Assembly: GCA_035543455.1 (NCBI GenBank)
Contig: DATKKE010000009.1
Coordinates: forward strand, 1-50,278
Direction of reading: 5' to 3'
DNA length: 50,278 nucleotides
Source of the DNA: CAIKOD01 sp035543455
GTDB lineage: Archaea > Halobacteriota > Methanomicrobia > Methanomicrobiales > Methanospirillaceae
This document shows positions 15,158-22,938 of the stretch, in pieces (within the stretch, counting starts at the first letter, position 1; each line of letters opens with the position of its first letter). Both the position numbers and the translations under genes were made by a program. Under the pieces are notes generated by a model that was not told where the DNA came from, did no database searches, and worked only from the letters and a program-made list of their open reading frames with translations.

Positions 15158-17578
15158 ATGCCAGAGATCCACCTCAAAGTAGACAGTGCCTATCCTGGTG
15201 ACCAGGGTGGTGGCAAGGCACGTCTCGACCCGGAGACCATGCTGTTTTTAAAAATATCCCCGGGTGACATCGTAGCCATCGAAGGAAAACGAAGGACGGT
15301 TGTTAAGGTCTGGCGAGCCCTGCTTGAGGACTGGAACCAGCATAAAGTAAGGATCGATAATTTCACCCGGATGAATGCAGGCGTCAGTATCGGCGATACG
15401 ATCAAGATTTCAACACTCAAGGAAGAGATCGAAGCGAAACGGGTGGTCCTTGCCCCGCCCGAGGATCTGCCGAAAAACATTCCCATCGCCAACAATCCCC
15501 ATGTCCTCAATAACCTGGTGGATTTTCCCGTGGTCAAGAACGACTCGATCCCGATCATGATCGGCCTTCCGTTCATCCAGCCCCAGATCGTCGCCTACAA
15601 GGTGGTGGATATCGAACCCGAGCAGGCTGTCATCATCACGAAGAATACCATAATCGAATTTTCTGAAAAACCGGCCGCGGGTTTCGAAGGTCTGAAGAGG
15701 ATTTCGTACGAGGATATCGGCGGCCTCAAGGATGAACTCCAGCGTCTGCGGGAAACGATCGAGCTCCCGATGCGTCATCCGGAACTCTTCCAGAAACTCG
15801 GGATCGAACCCCCGAAAGGTGTCCTCCTCTATGGGCCGCCGGGTACAGGCAAAACACTCATTGCCAAGGCCGTAGCGAGCGAAAGCGGGGCGCATTTCAT
15901 TTCAATTGCGGGTCCTGAAGTCATCTCCAAATACTATGGCGAGAGCGAACAGCGGCTGCGGGAGGTATTCGAAGAGGCACGGGCCAATGCGCCGTCTATC
16001 ATTTTCATCGACGAACTCGATTCGATCACCCCGAGAAGAGAAGAAGTGACCGGGGAGGTCGAACGGAGAGTTGTAGCGCAGCTCCTGACCATGATGGACG
16101 GTCTCGAAGAACGCGGCCAGGTCGTTGTTATCGGGGCGACCAACCGCGTTGACGCCGTGGACCCTGCACTCCGGAGACCCGGACGATTTGACCGGGAGAT
16201 CGAAATAGGTGTCCCGAGCGAGATCGACAGGACCGAGATCATGAAAATTCATACCCGGGGGATGCCGCTTGCAGAGGACGTAAAACTCGAAGAACTCTCC
16301 CAGCAGACGCATGGTTTTGTCGGGGCTGACCTCGCCGCCCTGGCAAGAGAGGCAGCAATACGTGCTCTCCGCAGGTACCTCCCGGTAATCGATCTCGAGG
16401 CAAAAGAGATACCACAGGAGATGCTGGATACGCTCCAGGTCCGGTCAGGGGATTTCCGGAATGCATTGCGCGACGTAAGTCCGAGTGCGATGCGGGAAGT
16501 AATCGTCGAGGTGTCCCATATGAGATGGGAAGACATCGGTGGCCTCGAATCTGCAAAACAGGAGGTCAGGGAAACTGTTGAATATCCCCTTACCGAGCGG
16601 CACCGCTTCGAAGGACTGGGTATCCAGCCACCGAAGGGGGTTCTCCTCTACGGGCCCCCGGGCACGGGAAAAACCCTTATCGCAAAGGCGGTTGCGTTTG
16701 AGAGCGGAGCAAATTTTATCGCGATAAGGGGGCCGCAACTCCTTTCGAAATACTGGGGAGAGAGTGAACGGGCAGTCAGAGAGATATTTAAGAAAGCGCG
16801 ACAGGTAGCACCTGCCATCATTTTCTTCGATGAGCTCGATGCGATCGTACCACGGCGCGGAGACAGCCAGAATTCTCACCTCCTCGACAGTGTATTAAAC
16901 CAGATCCTGACAGAAATCGACGGCTTGCAGGAACTCAAGGATGTTATCATCATGGGGGCCTCGAACCGCCCCGATATCATCGACCCGGCACTTCTCCGGG
17001 CCGGACGGTTTGACCGGCTTGTATACATCGGGGAACCCGACGTTAAGGACCGGGAAATGATCCTGAAGATATACCTGAGCCGCATGCCGATCGAGGGATC
17101 GGTCTGTTATGAACTACTCGAACTGACCGAAGGGTTCGATGAACCGGCATTCGAACGCCTCGTGGAGGGCCTTGGAACCGGCCGGAAGGTACTGGCCGGT
17201 GAATTGAGGACAATTATCGGGACCATAGAGAAAAAAGAGACCGGCGGACTGGAACGGAGTTACCGGAGAAAACTCCTGTTCGAACTGTTAAAGCAGAACA
17301 ACCTGGTTATCGATGACCCTGAACTCGACCGGTTCATCCGGGAACTGGCACGCAACACCGAAGGATACGTGGGCTCCGATCTCGAACTTATCTGCAGGGA
17401 AGCCGGGATGCTCGCATTGAGGGAGAAGAGCACGGTGATCAGCATGAAAAATTTTGAAGCCGCCAAGCAGAAAATCCATCCGACCATGAATCAGAACATC
17501 CGGGAATGGTACAAGAAAATACAGGAATCGTTCAAGGGGGGGCTGCCGAAAGAAGTCCAGCCACCGGAATACCAGTAA
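15158..17578 (+). CDS. cdc48: Cdc48/VAT-type AAA ATPase
   Basis: This 806-residue unfoldase has the N-terminal double-psi barrel region (residues 1-180), then two AAA modules. D1 has Walker A GPPGTGKT near 226-233 and Walker B IIFIDELD near 282-288; D2 has Walker A near 499-506 and Walker B IIFFDELD near 554-560. Sensor and arginine-finger stretches (ATNRVDAVDPALRRPGRFD; ASNRPDIIDPALL) are intact. It threads and unfolds proteins, feeding the proteasome. It is longer than the usual ~730-750 residues because about 70 residues (646-715) are inserted in the small lid domain of D2; the first half of the insert again resembles a lid (LELTEGFDEPAFERLVEG). The C-terminus ends EYQ, a tyrosine in the penultimate place as in proteasome-binding HbYX tails but without the hydrophobic residue. 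Confidence 0.96.
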   Translation: MPEIHLKVDSAYPGDQGGGKARLDPETMLFLKISPGDIVAIEGKRRTVVKVWRALLEDWNQHKVRIDNFTRMNAGVSIGDTIKISTLKEEIEAKRVVLAPPEDLPKNIPIANNPHVLNNLVDFPVVKNDSIPIMIGLPFIQPQIVAYKVVDIEPEQAVIITKNTIIEFSEKPAAGFEGLKRISYEDIGGLKDELQRLRETIELPMRHPELFQKLGIEPPKGVLLYGPPGTGKTLIAKAVASESGAHFISIAGPEVISKYYGESEQRLREVFEEARANAPSIIFIDELDSITPRREEVTGEVERRVVAQLLTMMDGLEERGQVVVIGATNRVDAVDPALRRPGRFDREIEIGVPSEIDRTEIMKIHTRGMPLAEDVKLEELSQQTHGFVGADLAALAREAAIRALRRYLPVIDLEAKEIPQEMLDTLQVRSGDFRNALRDVSPSAMREVIVEVSHMRWEDIGGLESAKQEVRETVEYPLTERHRFEGLGIQPPKGVLLYGPPGTGKTLIAKAVAFESGANFIAIRGPQLLSKYWGESERAVREIFKKARQVAPAIIFFDELDAIVPRRGDSQNSHLLDSVLNQILTEIDGLQELKDVIIMGASNRPDIIDPALLRAGRFDRLVYIGEPDVKDREMILKIYLSRMPIEGSVCYELLELTEGFDEPAFERLVEGLGTGRKVLAGELRTIIGTIEKKETGGLERSYRRKLLFELLKQNNLVIDDPELDRFIRELARNTEGYVGSDLELICREAGMLALREKSTVISMKNFEAAKQKIHPTMNQNIREWYKKIQESFKGGLPKEVQPPEYQ

Positions 17579-17620
17579 TTTCTTTTTATTTTACCGGTAT
17601 CCGGGGGCCGGGCCCCGGGC
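17579..17620 (+). terminator. T-rich tract and GC hairpin after cdc48
   Basis: Directly after the stop codon are TTTCTTTTTATTTT (17579-17592) and then a GC-rich inverted repeat at 17601-17618 (CCGGGG ... CCCCGG). The T-rich tract comes first, so the archaeal oligo-T signal is more likely the terminator; the hairpin may protect the 3' end. Confidence 0.5.
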
Positions 17621-17664
17621 AAGTTGATGATATTTTGTAGGAATCTATCGGTTTAAATGAACTC

Positions 17665-17675
17665 CTTTATAAATT
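17665..17675 (+). promoter_or_regulatory. TATA box of the acyl-CoA synthetase gene
   Basis: CTTTATAAATT is a good archaeal TATA box. A start about 26 bp downstream falls near 17696, which rules out the in-frame TTG at 17687 and supports the ATG at 17711. Confidence 0.65.
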
Positions 17676-17680
17676 AACGT

Positions 17681-17698
17681 CCCAATTTGTTAATTGGG
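17681..17698. promoter_or_regulatory. Palindrome at the transcription start (candidate operator)
   Basis: CCCAATTTGTTAATTGGG is an exact inverted repeat of two 7-bp arms around TGTT. It covers the predicted transcription start between the TATA box (17665-17675) and the ATG at 17711, the place where archaeal repressors block RNA polymerase recruitment. No regulator gene is next to it. Confidence 0.5.
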
Positions 17699-17710
17699 AA
17701 TATACAGGCC

Positions 17711-19258
17711 ATGGCGAATGTATCGACACTCCTCGATTCAAAAAGCGTCCCTTCGGCGAAACCGGCCCTGGTCCAGCCAACGACCGGAACAATCTATAGT
17801 TATGGCACGCTCCGGGACGAGATGAACCGGGTTGCCTACGGGCTTTCCCGCCTTGGGATCTGCAAAGACGAGAGAGTCTGCATTTACCTTGATAGTTCCC
17901 CTGAATACCTGGTAAGTTATTTCGCCCTGTGGCGGATTGGTGCGATTGCCGTTCCGGCCAACAGTGTTTACCGCGGGGAGGAGCTTCTTCACGCCGTCAG
18001 GGATGCAGGTGCCTCCGCTATTATCACCGATACAAACGGTGCCCGCTTTGTTGATCAAATCAGGGATTCAGCGCCAGCTCTAGAGCATGTGTTTTGTGTC
18101 AGGGGACAGTCCAATGGTGCCGTTTCATGGGATTCGTTCAGCGCCCGTGCAGAAGGATTCCGGGCGAGACATTGCGCGCTGGATGATCTCTGCCACCTTC
18201 AGTATACGGCGGGCACTACGGGCAGGCCGAAAGGAGCGATGTTATCCCATGGGAACTGGATAACCGCCCTCGATGCCGAACGGGAAGCCCTCCGCCTCCT
18301 CCCTGACGACGTCTATCTCGGTATTTATCCGATGGGGCATGTCGGGATCTCCTGGGGAATTGCGATGCTCAGGGCAGGGGGTACATGGGTGATGATGGAA
18401 CGGTTCGATTTAGACAACTACCTCGCGTTTGCAGAGCACTACAAGGTAACTGTCCTTGCCGGGATGCCCCCGGTAATCCATTCTCTCATGAACAGCCCTG
18501 GGGGAGCGGAAACGAAGCTCAGATATGCCAGGGTAATCATATCGGGCGGTGGACAGTTGCTGCCATCGGTGTGGGAGGCGTTCGATAAAAGGTTCCATAT
18601 TCCTGTCGCCAATTCCTACGGTCTTTCCGAAACAATCGTCATCGGCTCGGGGACGACTACCCTTCCCGAATACCCCCATCTCACAAGAAATTACCAGAGC
18701 GTGGGTGTCCCGGTAGGATATACCGAAATCAGGATTGTCGATTCGGGAGATGCCACGAGAGAACTCGGGACCGGGGAAACCGGGGAGATTGCAATACGGG
18801 GACCGGCAGTCGCACGCGGGTACTGGCAGATGCCGGAAGCGACCACGGCCGTATTTTTAGACAACGGCTGGTTTTTGAGCGGAGACATCGGGTATCTCGA
18901 TGAAGAGGGGATACTTTTCATTACGGACAGGAAAAAGGACATGATCATTATGTCCGGGTGGAAGGTTTACCCGACCGAGGTCGAGAACGTCCTTGTCCAG
19001 CACCCGGACGTCGCGGATGTTGCAGTCTTCGGTATCCCCGACGAACGAAAAGGTGAGACGGTGGCGGCCTGTATTGTTGCCGGACCCGGTAGTACCCCCG
19101 ATCCTGAAGATCTCGATTATTATTGCAGGGAACACCTTGCCGGGTATAAAGTCCCGGGGAAATATTTCTTTGCGGAGTCGTTACCCCGTATGCACGGGTG
19201 GAAGCTACTCAGACGCACGCTTCGTGAAAAATACGGTCGGGAAGGGGAATCCGGGTAA
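17711..19258 (+). CDS. AMP-forming acyl-CoA synthetase
   Basis: A 515-residue member of the ANL superfamily (acyl/aryl-CoA ligases). The AMP-binding signature YTAGTTGRPKGAMLSHGN lies near residue 165, NSYGLSETIVIGSG near 300, and the hinge with RKKDMIIMSGWKVYPTEVE near 415 and GYKVPGKYFF with the C-terminal lysine region follow. All parts needed for adenylation and thioester formation are present. It activates a carboxylic acid with ATP and CoA; from sequence I cannot say if the substrate is acetate-like, branched-chain or aryl acid. The start ATG (MANVSTLLDSKS) is preferred over the TTG 24 bp upstream because of the TATA box. The RecA-like gene follows after 48 bp and may be co-transcribed. 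A palindromic candidate operator precedes the gene. Confidence 0.9.
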   Translation: MANVSTLLDSKSVPSAKPALVQPTTGTIYSYGTLRDEMNRVAYGLSRLGICKDERVCIYLDSSPEYLVSYFALWRIGAIAVPANSVYRGEELLHAVRDAGASAIITDTNGARFVDQIRDSAPALEHVFCVRGQSNGAVSWDSFSARAEGFRARHCALDDLCHLQYTAGTTGRPKGAMLSHGNWITALDAEREALRLLPDDVYLGIYPMGHVGISWGIAMLRAGGTWVMMERFDLDNYLAFAEHYKVTVLAGMPPVIHSLMNSPGGAETKLRYARVIISGGGQLLPSVWEAFDKRFHIPVANSYGLSETIVIGSGTTTLPEYPHLTRNYQSVGVPVGYTEIRIVDSGDATRELGTGETGEIAIRGPAVARGYWQMPEATTAVFLDNGWFLSGDIGYLDEEGILFITDRKKDMIIMSGWKVYPTEVENVLVQHPDVADVAVFGIPDERKGETVAACIVAGPGSTPDPEDLDYYCREHLAGYKVPGKYFFAESLPRMHGWKLLRRTLREKYGREGESG

Positions 19259-19306
19259 GCATTATTATTATCTCCGAGCTATAGTTTGTAAGGGGGCTCT
19301 ACTTCT

Positions 19307-19891
19307 CTGTCCAGGGAAAATAAGAGGACAACAGGGATCAATGGTCTTGATCTGGTACTTGAAGGCGGTTTTCCTGTCGGGACTACGATCCTCGTGACAG
19401 GTATCCCTTTGTCGGGAGTTGACCATATGGCGAGGCAGTTCTGGCAATCGGAGGGTGAAGAGGGCACTTATATCATGTATGATGCGGAAGTGGAACCCGG
19501 GATGGTATCAGGTACCGGGCTGGCCCCTGAAGACATTGTCCCGCTCCTCAAAGGAAAGCGGCTTGTTGTGGATTCAATATCTACCCTCGTTCTCAAACAC
19601 GGTATCGATGCCGGCGTGAACCTGATCCTCAGGTCGAGAGACCTCGTCCTCTCGGAAAAAGCGAATATCATGTTTGTCCACTATCCTGATGTGCTCCCCC
19701 AGACAGCTGAATTGAGGATAGTACGATCTGCAGATGTTGTTATCGAGCTGAAGGAAGTGATTTTTATGAACGAGATCGAACGACAGCTCGCAGTTCACAA
19801 GTTAAAAGGCATGGCTGTCCCGCGCCGGCTTATCCCCTTCCTTATCAATGAAAAAGGTATTGAGTTATCGACAACGTCGAGGGTTGTATAG
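19307..19891 (+). CDS. RecA/KaiC-like protein without a functional Walker A; probable CTG start
   Basis: The frame reads TTGINGLDLVLEGGFPVGTT followed by ILVTGIPLSGVDHMARQFW, which lines up with the start of archaeal KaiC/Rad55-like ATPases (TGixgLDelLgGGiPxG...vsGpPGSGKT). The P-loop Lys-Thr is replaced by Val-Asp, so ATP binding is probably lost, while the Walker B-like strand KRLVVDSIST remains. The frame is closed by a stop at 19289-19291 and contains no ATG, GTG or TTG before GTG 19394, which lies after two essential strands. CTG at 19307 follows AGGGGG (19291-19296) and is my proposed start, giving 194 residues; the start is therefore uncertain. KaiC-like paralogs without P-loops may act as partners of active ones. 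It follows the acyl-CoA synthetase by 48 bp. Confidence 0.65.
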   Translation: MSRENKRTTGINGLDLVLEGGFPVGTTILVTGIPLSGVDHMARQFWQSEGEEGTYIMYDAEVEPGMVSGTGLAPEDIVPLLKGKRLVVDSISTLVLKHGIDAGVNLILRSRDLVLSEKANIMFVHYPDVLPQTAELRIVRSADVVIELKEVIFMNEIERQLAVHKLKGMAVPRRLIPFLINEKGIELSTTSRVV

Positions 19892-20012
19892 AATTGTTCA
19901 TAAAATGCGACCAATCCTTACAATGAATTCCTCTTGATTACACCGGCGAGGCGGATCTCCGTAGTGTACATATACCGACTCTCAGCCCACGTTGTCTCTC
20001 TGGTGGAAAATA

Positions 20013-20456
20013 ATGAACAGGCCCGTAGTTCGGGAAAAACTCATTGCACGCTGCGGGATGATTGCGGAACCTGCAAGGCACATGTACGCAGGAATAATCC
20101 TAGTCCGGGGTGCGGTTTCATCGGACAAAACCAACGAAAAACCATCTTAAATTGCCAGTTGCGGCCCTGCAACAAGCGGGAAATCAAGTTCTGCTTTCGT
20201 CTGCGCTGAGTTTCCCTGCGATCGATTAAAGCAACTGGATAACCGGTCCAGGACCTGCTATGGCATGAGCGAAACCGAAAATCTGGAATATATCAGAGAT
20301 AACGGAATGGAAAAATTCATCGAAAAAGAACACAGAAGGTGGGTTTCCGATGACGGAATTCTCTGTGTGCATGACAGGAAATACTATAAATTCAGCAAAG
20401 ACGAAAGCAATTCAGAAAAATATAGCCTGAACGGTCGCCATCTTCCTGCTGAATGA
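20013..20456 (+). pseudogene. Frameshifted DUF3795 (cysteine-rich) gene
   Basis: Three reading frames join to one DUF3795-like protein. Frame 1 starts at ATG 20013 behind GGTGG and gives MNRPVVREKLIARCGM. After a lost base near 20060 a second frame gives DCGTCKAHVRRNNPSPGCG, then NCQLRPCNKREIKFCF. After an extra base near 20200 a third frame gives CAEFPCDRLKQLDNRSRTC, YGMSETENLEYIRDNGMEKF and CVHDRKYYKF. The order of Cys motifs, the EFPC stretch and the C-terminal helix are those of the DUF3795 family, a presumed zinc-binding protein common in methanogens. The two shifts (minus one, plus one) compensate only at the ends, so the natural protein is broken unless they are sequencing errors. The in-frame 63-codon piece at 20265 is the tail of this gene and not a separate gene. 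Confidence 0.75.
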
Positions 20457-20636
20457 ATTCAGGCAGCTGATGAGAGGCGGAAACTCCTATCACCTCCATT
20501 CAATCCCAACCATACAAGGATTTCAGTTCCGGTTCCATCTCGCGAAGCAGAACTAACTATCAACCCGGATCTCGCTTAAAAATTATCAGGTCCGTGACGT
20601 TATTGAGATAAATCCGTAAAAATCTTGGGCTCTTAT

Positions 20637-21545
20637 TCAGGAGATCTCCCGGCGGACCTGTTTCACCGCTTCGACCATGTGGGTCAGTTTGGCAGATGCA
20701 GCAGTCCTGCTCCGCATCCTGAGGCCACAGTCAGGGTCGATGAGCATCGAGCCCGGGTCGAACACTTCAATGCCGTGCTCGATCCGGGTCCTGATCTCTT
20801 CGATGCTCTCGATGTCCTCGGTTGTCGAATCGACGCAGCCGAATCCTATCATCTTCCCTGCAAGCTCCCGGGACCCGAACAGCCCGAGGTTCTTTGAATT
20901 CCTGGAGAATTCGAAGTCAAGGATATCGACCGGAAATTTCAAAAGTTCATCGATAATCCCGGAAATGTCACCGCAAACGTGCATTGCAGTTGGAATACCA
21001 GTCCTTTGGGTGATCATATCAATGGCCTGCCGACCCAGGCCGATATCCGCAACGCCCGTTGAAAAAATCGGTTCATCGATCTGGAGGATCGTGATCCCGA
21101 GGCCGGACAGTATTTTTGCCTCTTGTGCGAGAACCGATGCGAGATCGAGAACAAGTTCTCCCCGATCACGGTATACCGGGGTCGCGATATGTAATCCATA
21201 AGCAATGGACGATGGTCCCGTAATAATTCCCTTCACCATTTTGGACTTTGAAAGGGCATATTTTACATCGCCGGCTGTCAGCGGCCCGGGGGCCGGCTGG
21301 ACTTTCCCGATCACATCCTGTCCCCTCACTCCCGGGATTTTCGCAGTAAACGATTCGATCATGGTCCCCCTGACCTGGCCGTCAGAGATAATATCAATCC
21401 CGGCGGCGATCTGATCCCCGACCGCAACTTTTACTGAAAAATGGAGGGGATCGAAGAGTGACCGAAGATCGCGGCCCTTAACGACCGGATAACTGCCTAC
21501 TACGGTCGTCGGCAGGAGAACACCGAAACCAGGGCGGTTGCTCAT
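20637..21545 (-). CDS. Core methionine synthase, MetE C-terminal type
   Basis: A 302-residue protein equal to the catalytic half of cobalamin-independent methionine synthase. It has the family start LLPTTVVGSYP, ILQIDEPIFS (E158), and the zinc ligands H189 and C191 in AMHVCGD and C273 in DPDCGLRMRS. Archaeal proteins of this short type lack the folate-binding N-terminal half and take the methyl group from a methyl-corrinoid rather than from methyl-tetrahydrofolate; this one probably methylates homocysteine in the same way (the MesA-like group; subgroup from memory). The start at 21545 overlaps the aspS stop by 4 bp (ATGA), which fixes the start; a longer frame to 21644 would lie inside aspS. 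It is the second gene of an aspS operon. Confidence 0.88.
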   Translation of the reverse strand: MSNRPGFGVLLPTTVVGSYPVVKGRDLRSLFDPLHFSVKVAVGDQIAAGIDIISDGQVRGTMIESFTAKIPGVRGQDVIGKVQPAPGPLTAGDVKYALSKSKMVKGIITGPSSIAYGLHIATPVYRDRGELVLDLASVLAQEAKILSGLGITILQIDEPIFSTGVADIGLGRQAIDMITQRTGIPTAMHVCGDISGIIDELLKFPVDILDFEFSRNSKNLGLFGSRELAGKMIGFGCVDSTTEDIESIEEIRTRIEHGIEVFDPGSMLIDPDCGLRMRSRTAASAKLTHMVEAVKQVRREIS

Positions 21546-22834
21546 GGGACAAGCCGGTGCCGGTCCCTCGGGAACAGGACGGCTTCCCTGACATTCGACA
21601 ACCCGAGCATGGTCATTACGAGGCGCTCTGCACCGAGTCCCCACCCGGCGTGGGGTGGCATGCCATATCTGAATGGCGTGAGATAAAATTCAAAGCTCTC
21701 TGCAGAAAGGCCCTTTGAACGTATCTGGTGGACAAGGAGGTCGTGCTGGTGGACACGCTGTGCTCCGCTCGATAACTCCATACGGGGGTGCATGAGGTCG
21801 AATGCTTTGCAGATCTCGGGCCGGTCCTCGTACGGCATGGCATAATACGGTTTGATCTCTGTCGGCCAGTCGGTGATAAAATAATGTTCTCCCATCTCCT
21901 CTCCGACGGCTTTTTCTGCCGCAGTGCCGATATCCTCCCCGTATTTGATATCCTCGCCGGTTGATTTTTTTGCAATTTCAATTGCATCTGCGTAAGTTAG
22001 CCTCGGGAATGGCGTTTTGGGGATAGTAAAGTCGTTGATTTCGAGTACCGCAAGATTATCGCCGCACTGATCTGCGACGCGTGAATAAGCCAGGACGACC
22101 AGTTCTTCGAGAAGTTTCATGACGGCCAGGTGATCTGCGAAGGACATCTCCATATCGATCGATGTCGCCTCGTTCAGGTGCTTTGTGGTGTTATGCTCCT
22201 CCGCCCGAAATATCGGCCCGACTTCGAAGACCTTTTCAAACCCCGCCGCCATCATCATCTGTTTATAGAGTTGCGGGCTTTGGTTGAGGAATGCCTCTTT
22301 CTCGAAATAAGCGATCGGGAACAGCTCTGTCCCTCCCTCAGTCGCAGCAGCGACAATCTTCGGGGTTGTAATATTGATGAATCCACGGGAATAAAAGAAT
22401 TCATTGGCAGTCTGCATCACCGTACTCCTGACTTGGAAAACCGCCCTGACCCTGGGTCTCCGGGCATCGAGAAACCTCGAATCGAGACGGGTGTCGAGAT
22501 CAGCCGGTACTTTTTCCACGACATCGAGGGGCATCGGGCTGCCGCTCATGCTGATTATTTCAAATTCCGAAGGGATAAGCTCCCTTCCTCCCGGTGCTTT
22601 CTCTATTGGCTTGACCGCACCGGTCACCCGGACAACGGACTCGCGCGATACGTTTTTTATTGCCGAAAGGACCGCTTCAGGTGCCTTCTTCTTCGGTATT
22701 GTGACCTGGATAATACCGGTCCTGTCCCGTACGAGCAGGAATGTAAGACCACCGAGGTCGCGTACTTCGTGGACCCAGCCGGTGATTTCAGCGGTCCCTG
22801 TTTCGGGGCGAACGGCACATATGGGGGTGCGCAT
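21542..22834 (-). CDS. aspS: Archaeal-type aspartyl-tRNA synthetase, probably non-discriminating
   Basis: A 430-residue class II synthetase with an N-terminal OB anticodon-binding domain (1-100) and catalytic domain. Motif 2 includes GPIFRAEEHNTTKH (R210, H219) and motif 3 is GWGLGAERLVMTML (398-411). There is no bacterial GAD insertion, so it is the archaeal/eukaryal kind. In Thermococcus AspRS, Trp26 and Lys85 make the enzyme specific for tRNA-Asp; the equivalent places here seem to be H22 (GWVHEVRDLGG) and P81 (EKAPGG), which keep the same spacing of 59. That combination is the one linked to charging of tRNA-Asn as well, to be amidated by GatCAB. This inference rests on an ungapped alignment. 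The methionine synthase gene follows with a 4-bp overlap. Confidence 0.95.
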   Translation of the reverse strand: MRTPICAVRPETGTAEITGWVHEVRDLGGLTFLLVRDRTGIIQVTIPKKKAPEAVLSAIKNVSRESVVRVTGAVKPIEKAPGGRELIPSEFEIISMSGSPMPLDVVEKVPADLDTRLDSRFLDARRPRVRAVFQVRSTVMQTANEFFYSRGFINITTPKIVAAATEGGTELFPIAYFEKEAFLNQSPQLYKQMMMAAGFEKVFEVGPIFRAEEHNTTKHLNEATSIDMEMSFADHLAVMKLLEELVVLAYSRVADQCGDNLAVLEINDFTIPKTPFPRLTYADAIEIAKKSTGEDIKYGEDIGTAAEKAVGEEMGEHYFITDWPTEIKPYYAMPYEDRPEICKAFDLMHPRMELSSGAQRVHQHDLLVHQIRSKGLSAESFEFYLTPFRYGMPPHAGWGLGAERLVMTMLGLSNVREAVLFPRDRHRLVP

Positions 22835-22938
22835 AACAAATCCTGTAGATATGGCACGTGAGAGGTAATGGTTTTTATGGGAAGCCGTAAGGGTATAGGT
22901 GTCCCGGATTTACAAAGACAGCAGAGAAACAAGATTTA

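Noticed and set aside
15112..15177. N-terminal extension of larC
   Set aside because: It would overlap the cdc48 start, and LarC proteins begin at the chosen Met.
17687..17710. TTG start for the acyl-CoA synthetase
   Set aside because: It lies before the predicted transcription start and within the palindrome; ATG 17711 is better.
19934..20209. 91-codon frame as an independent gene
   Set aside because: Its Cys-rich centre is the middle part of the broken DUF3795 gene; the N-terminal third does not fit that protein.
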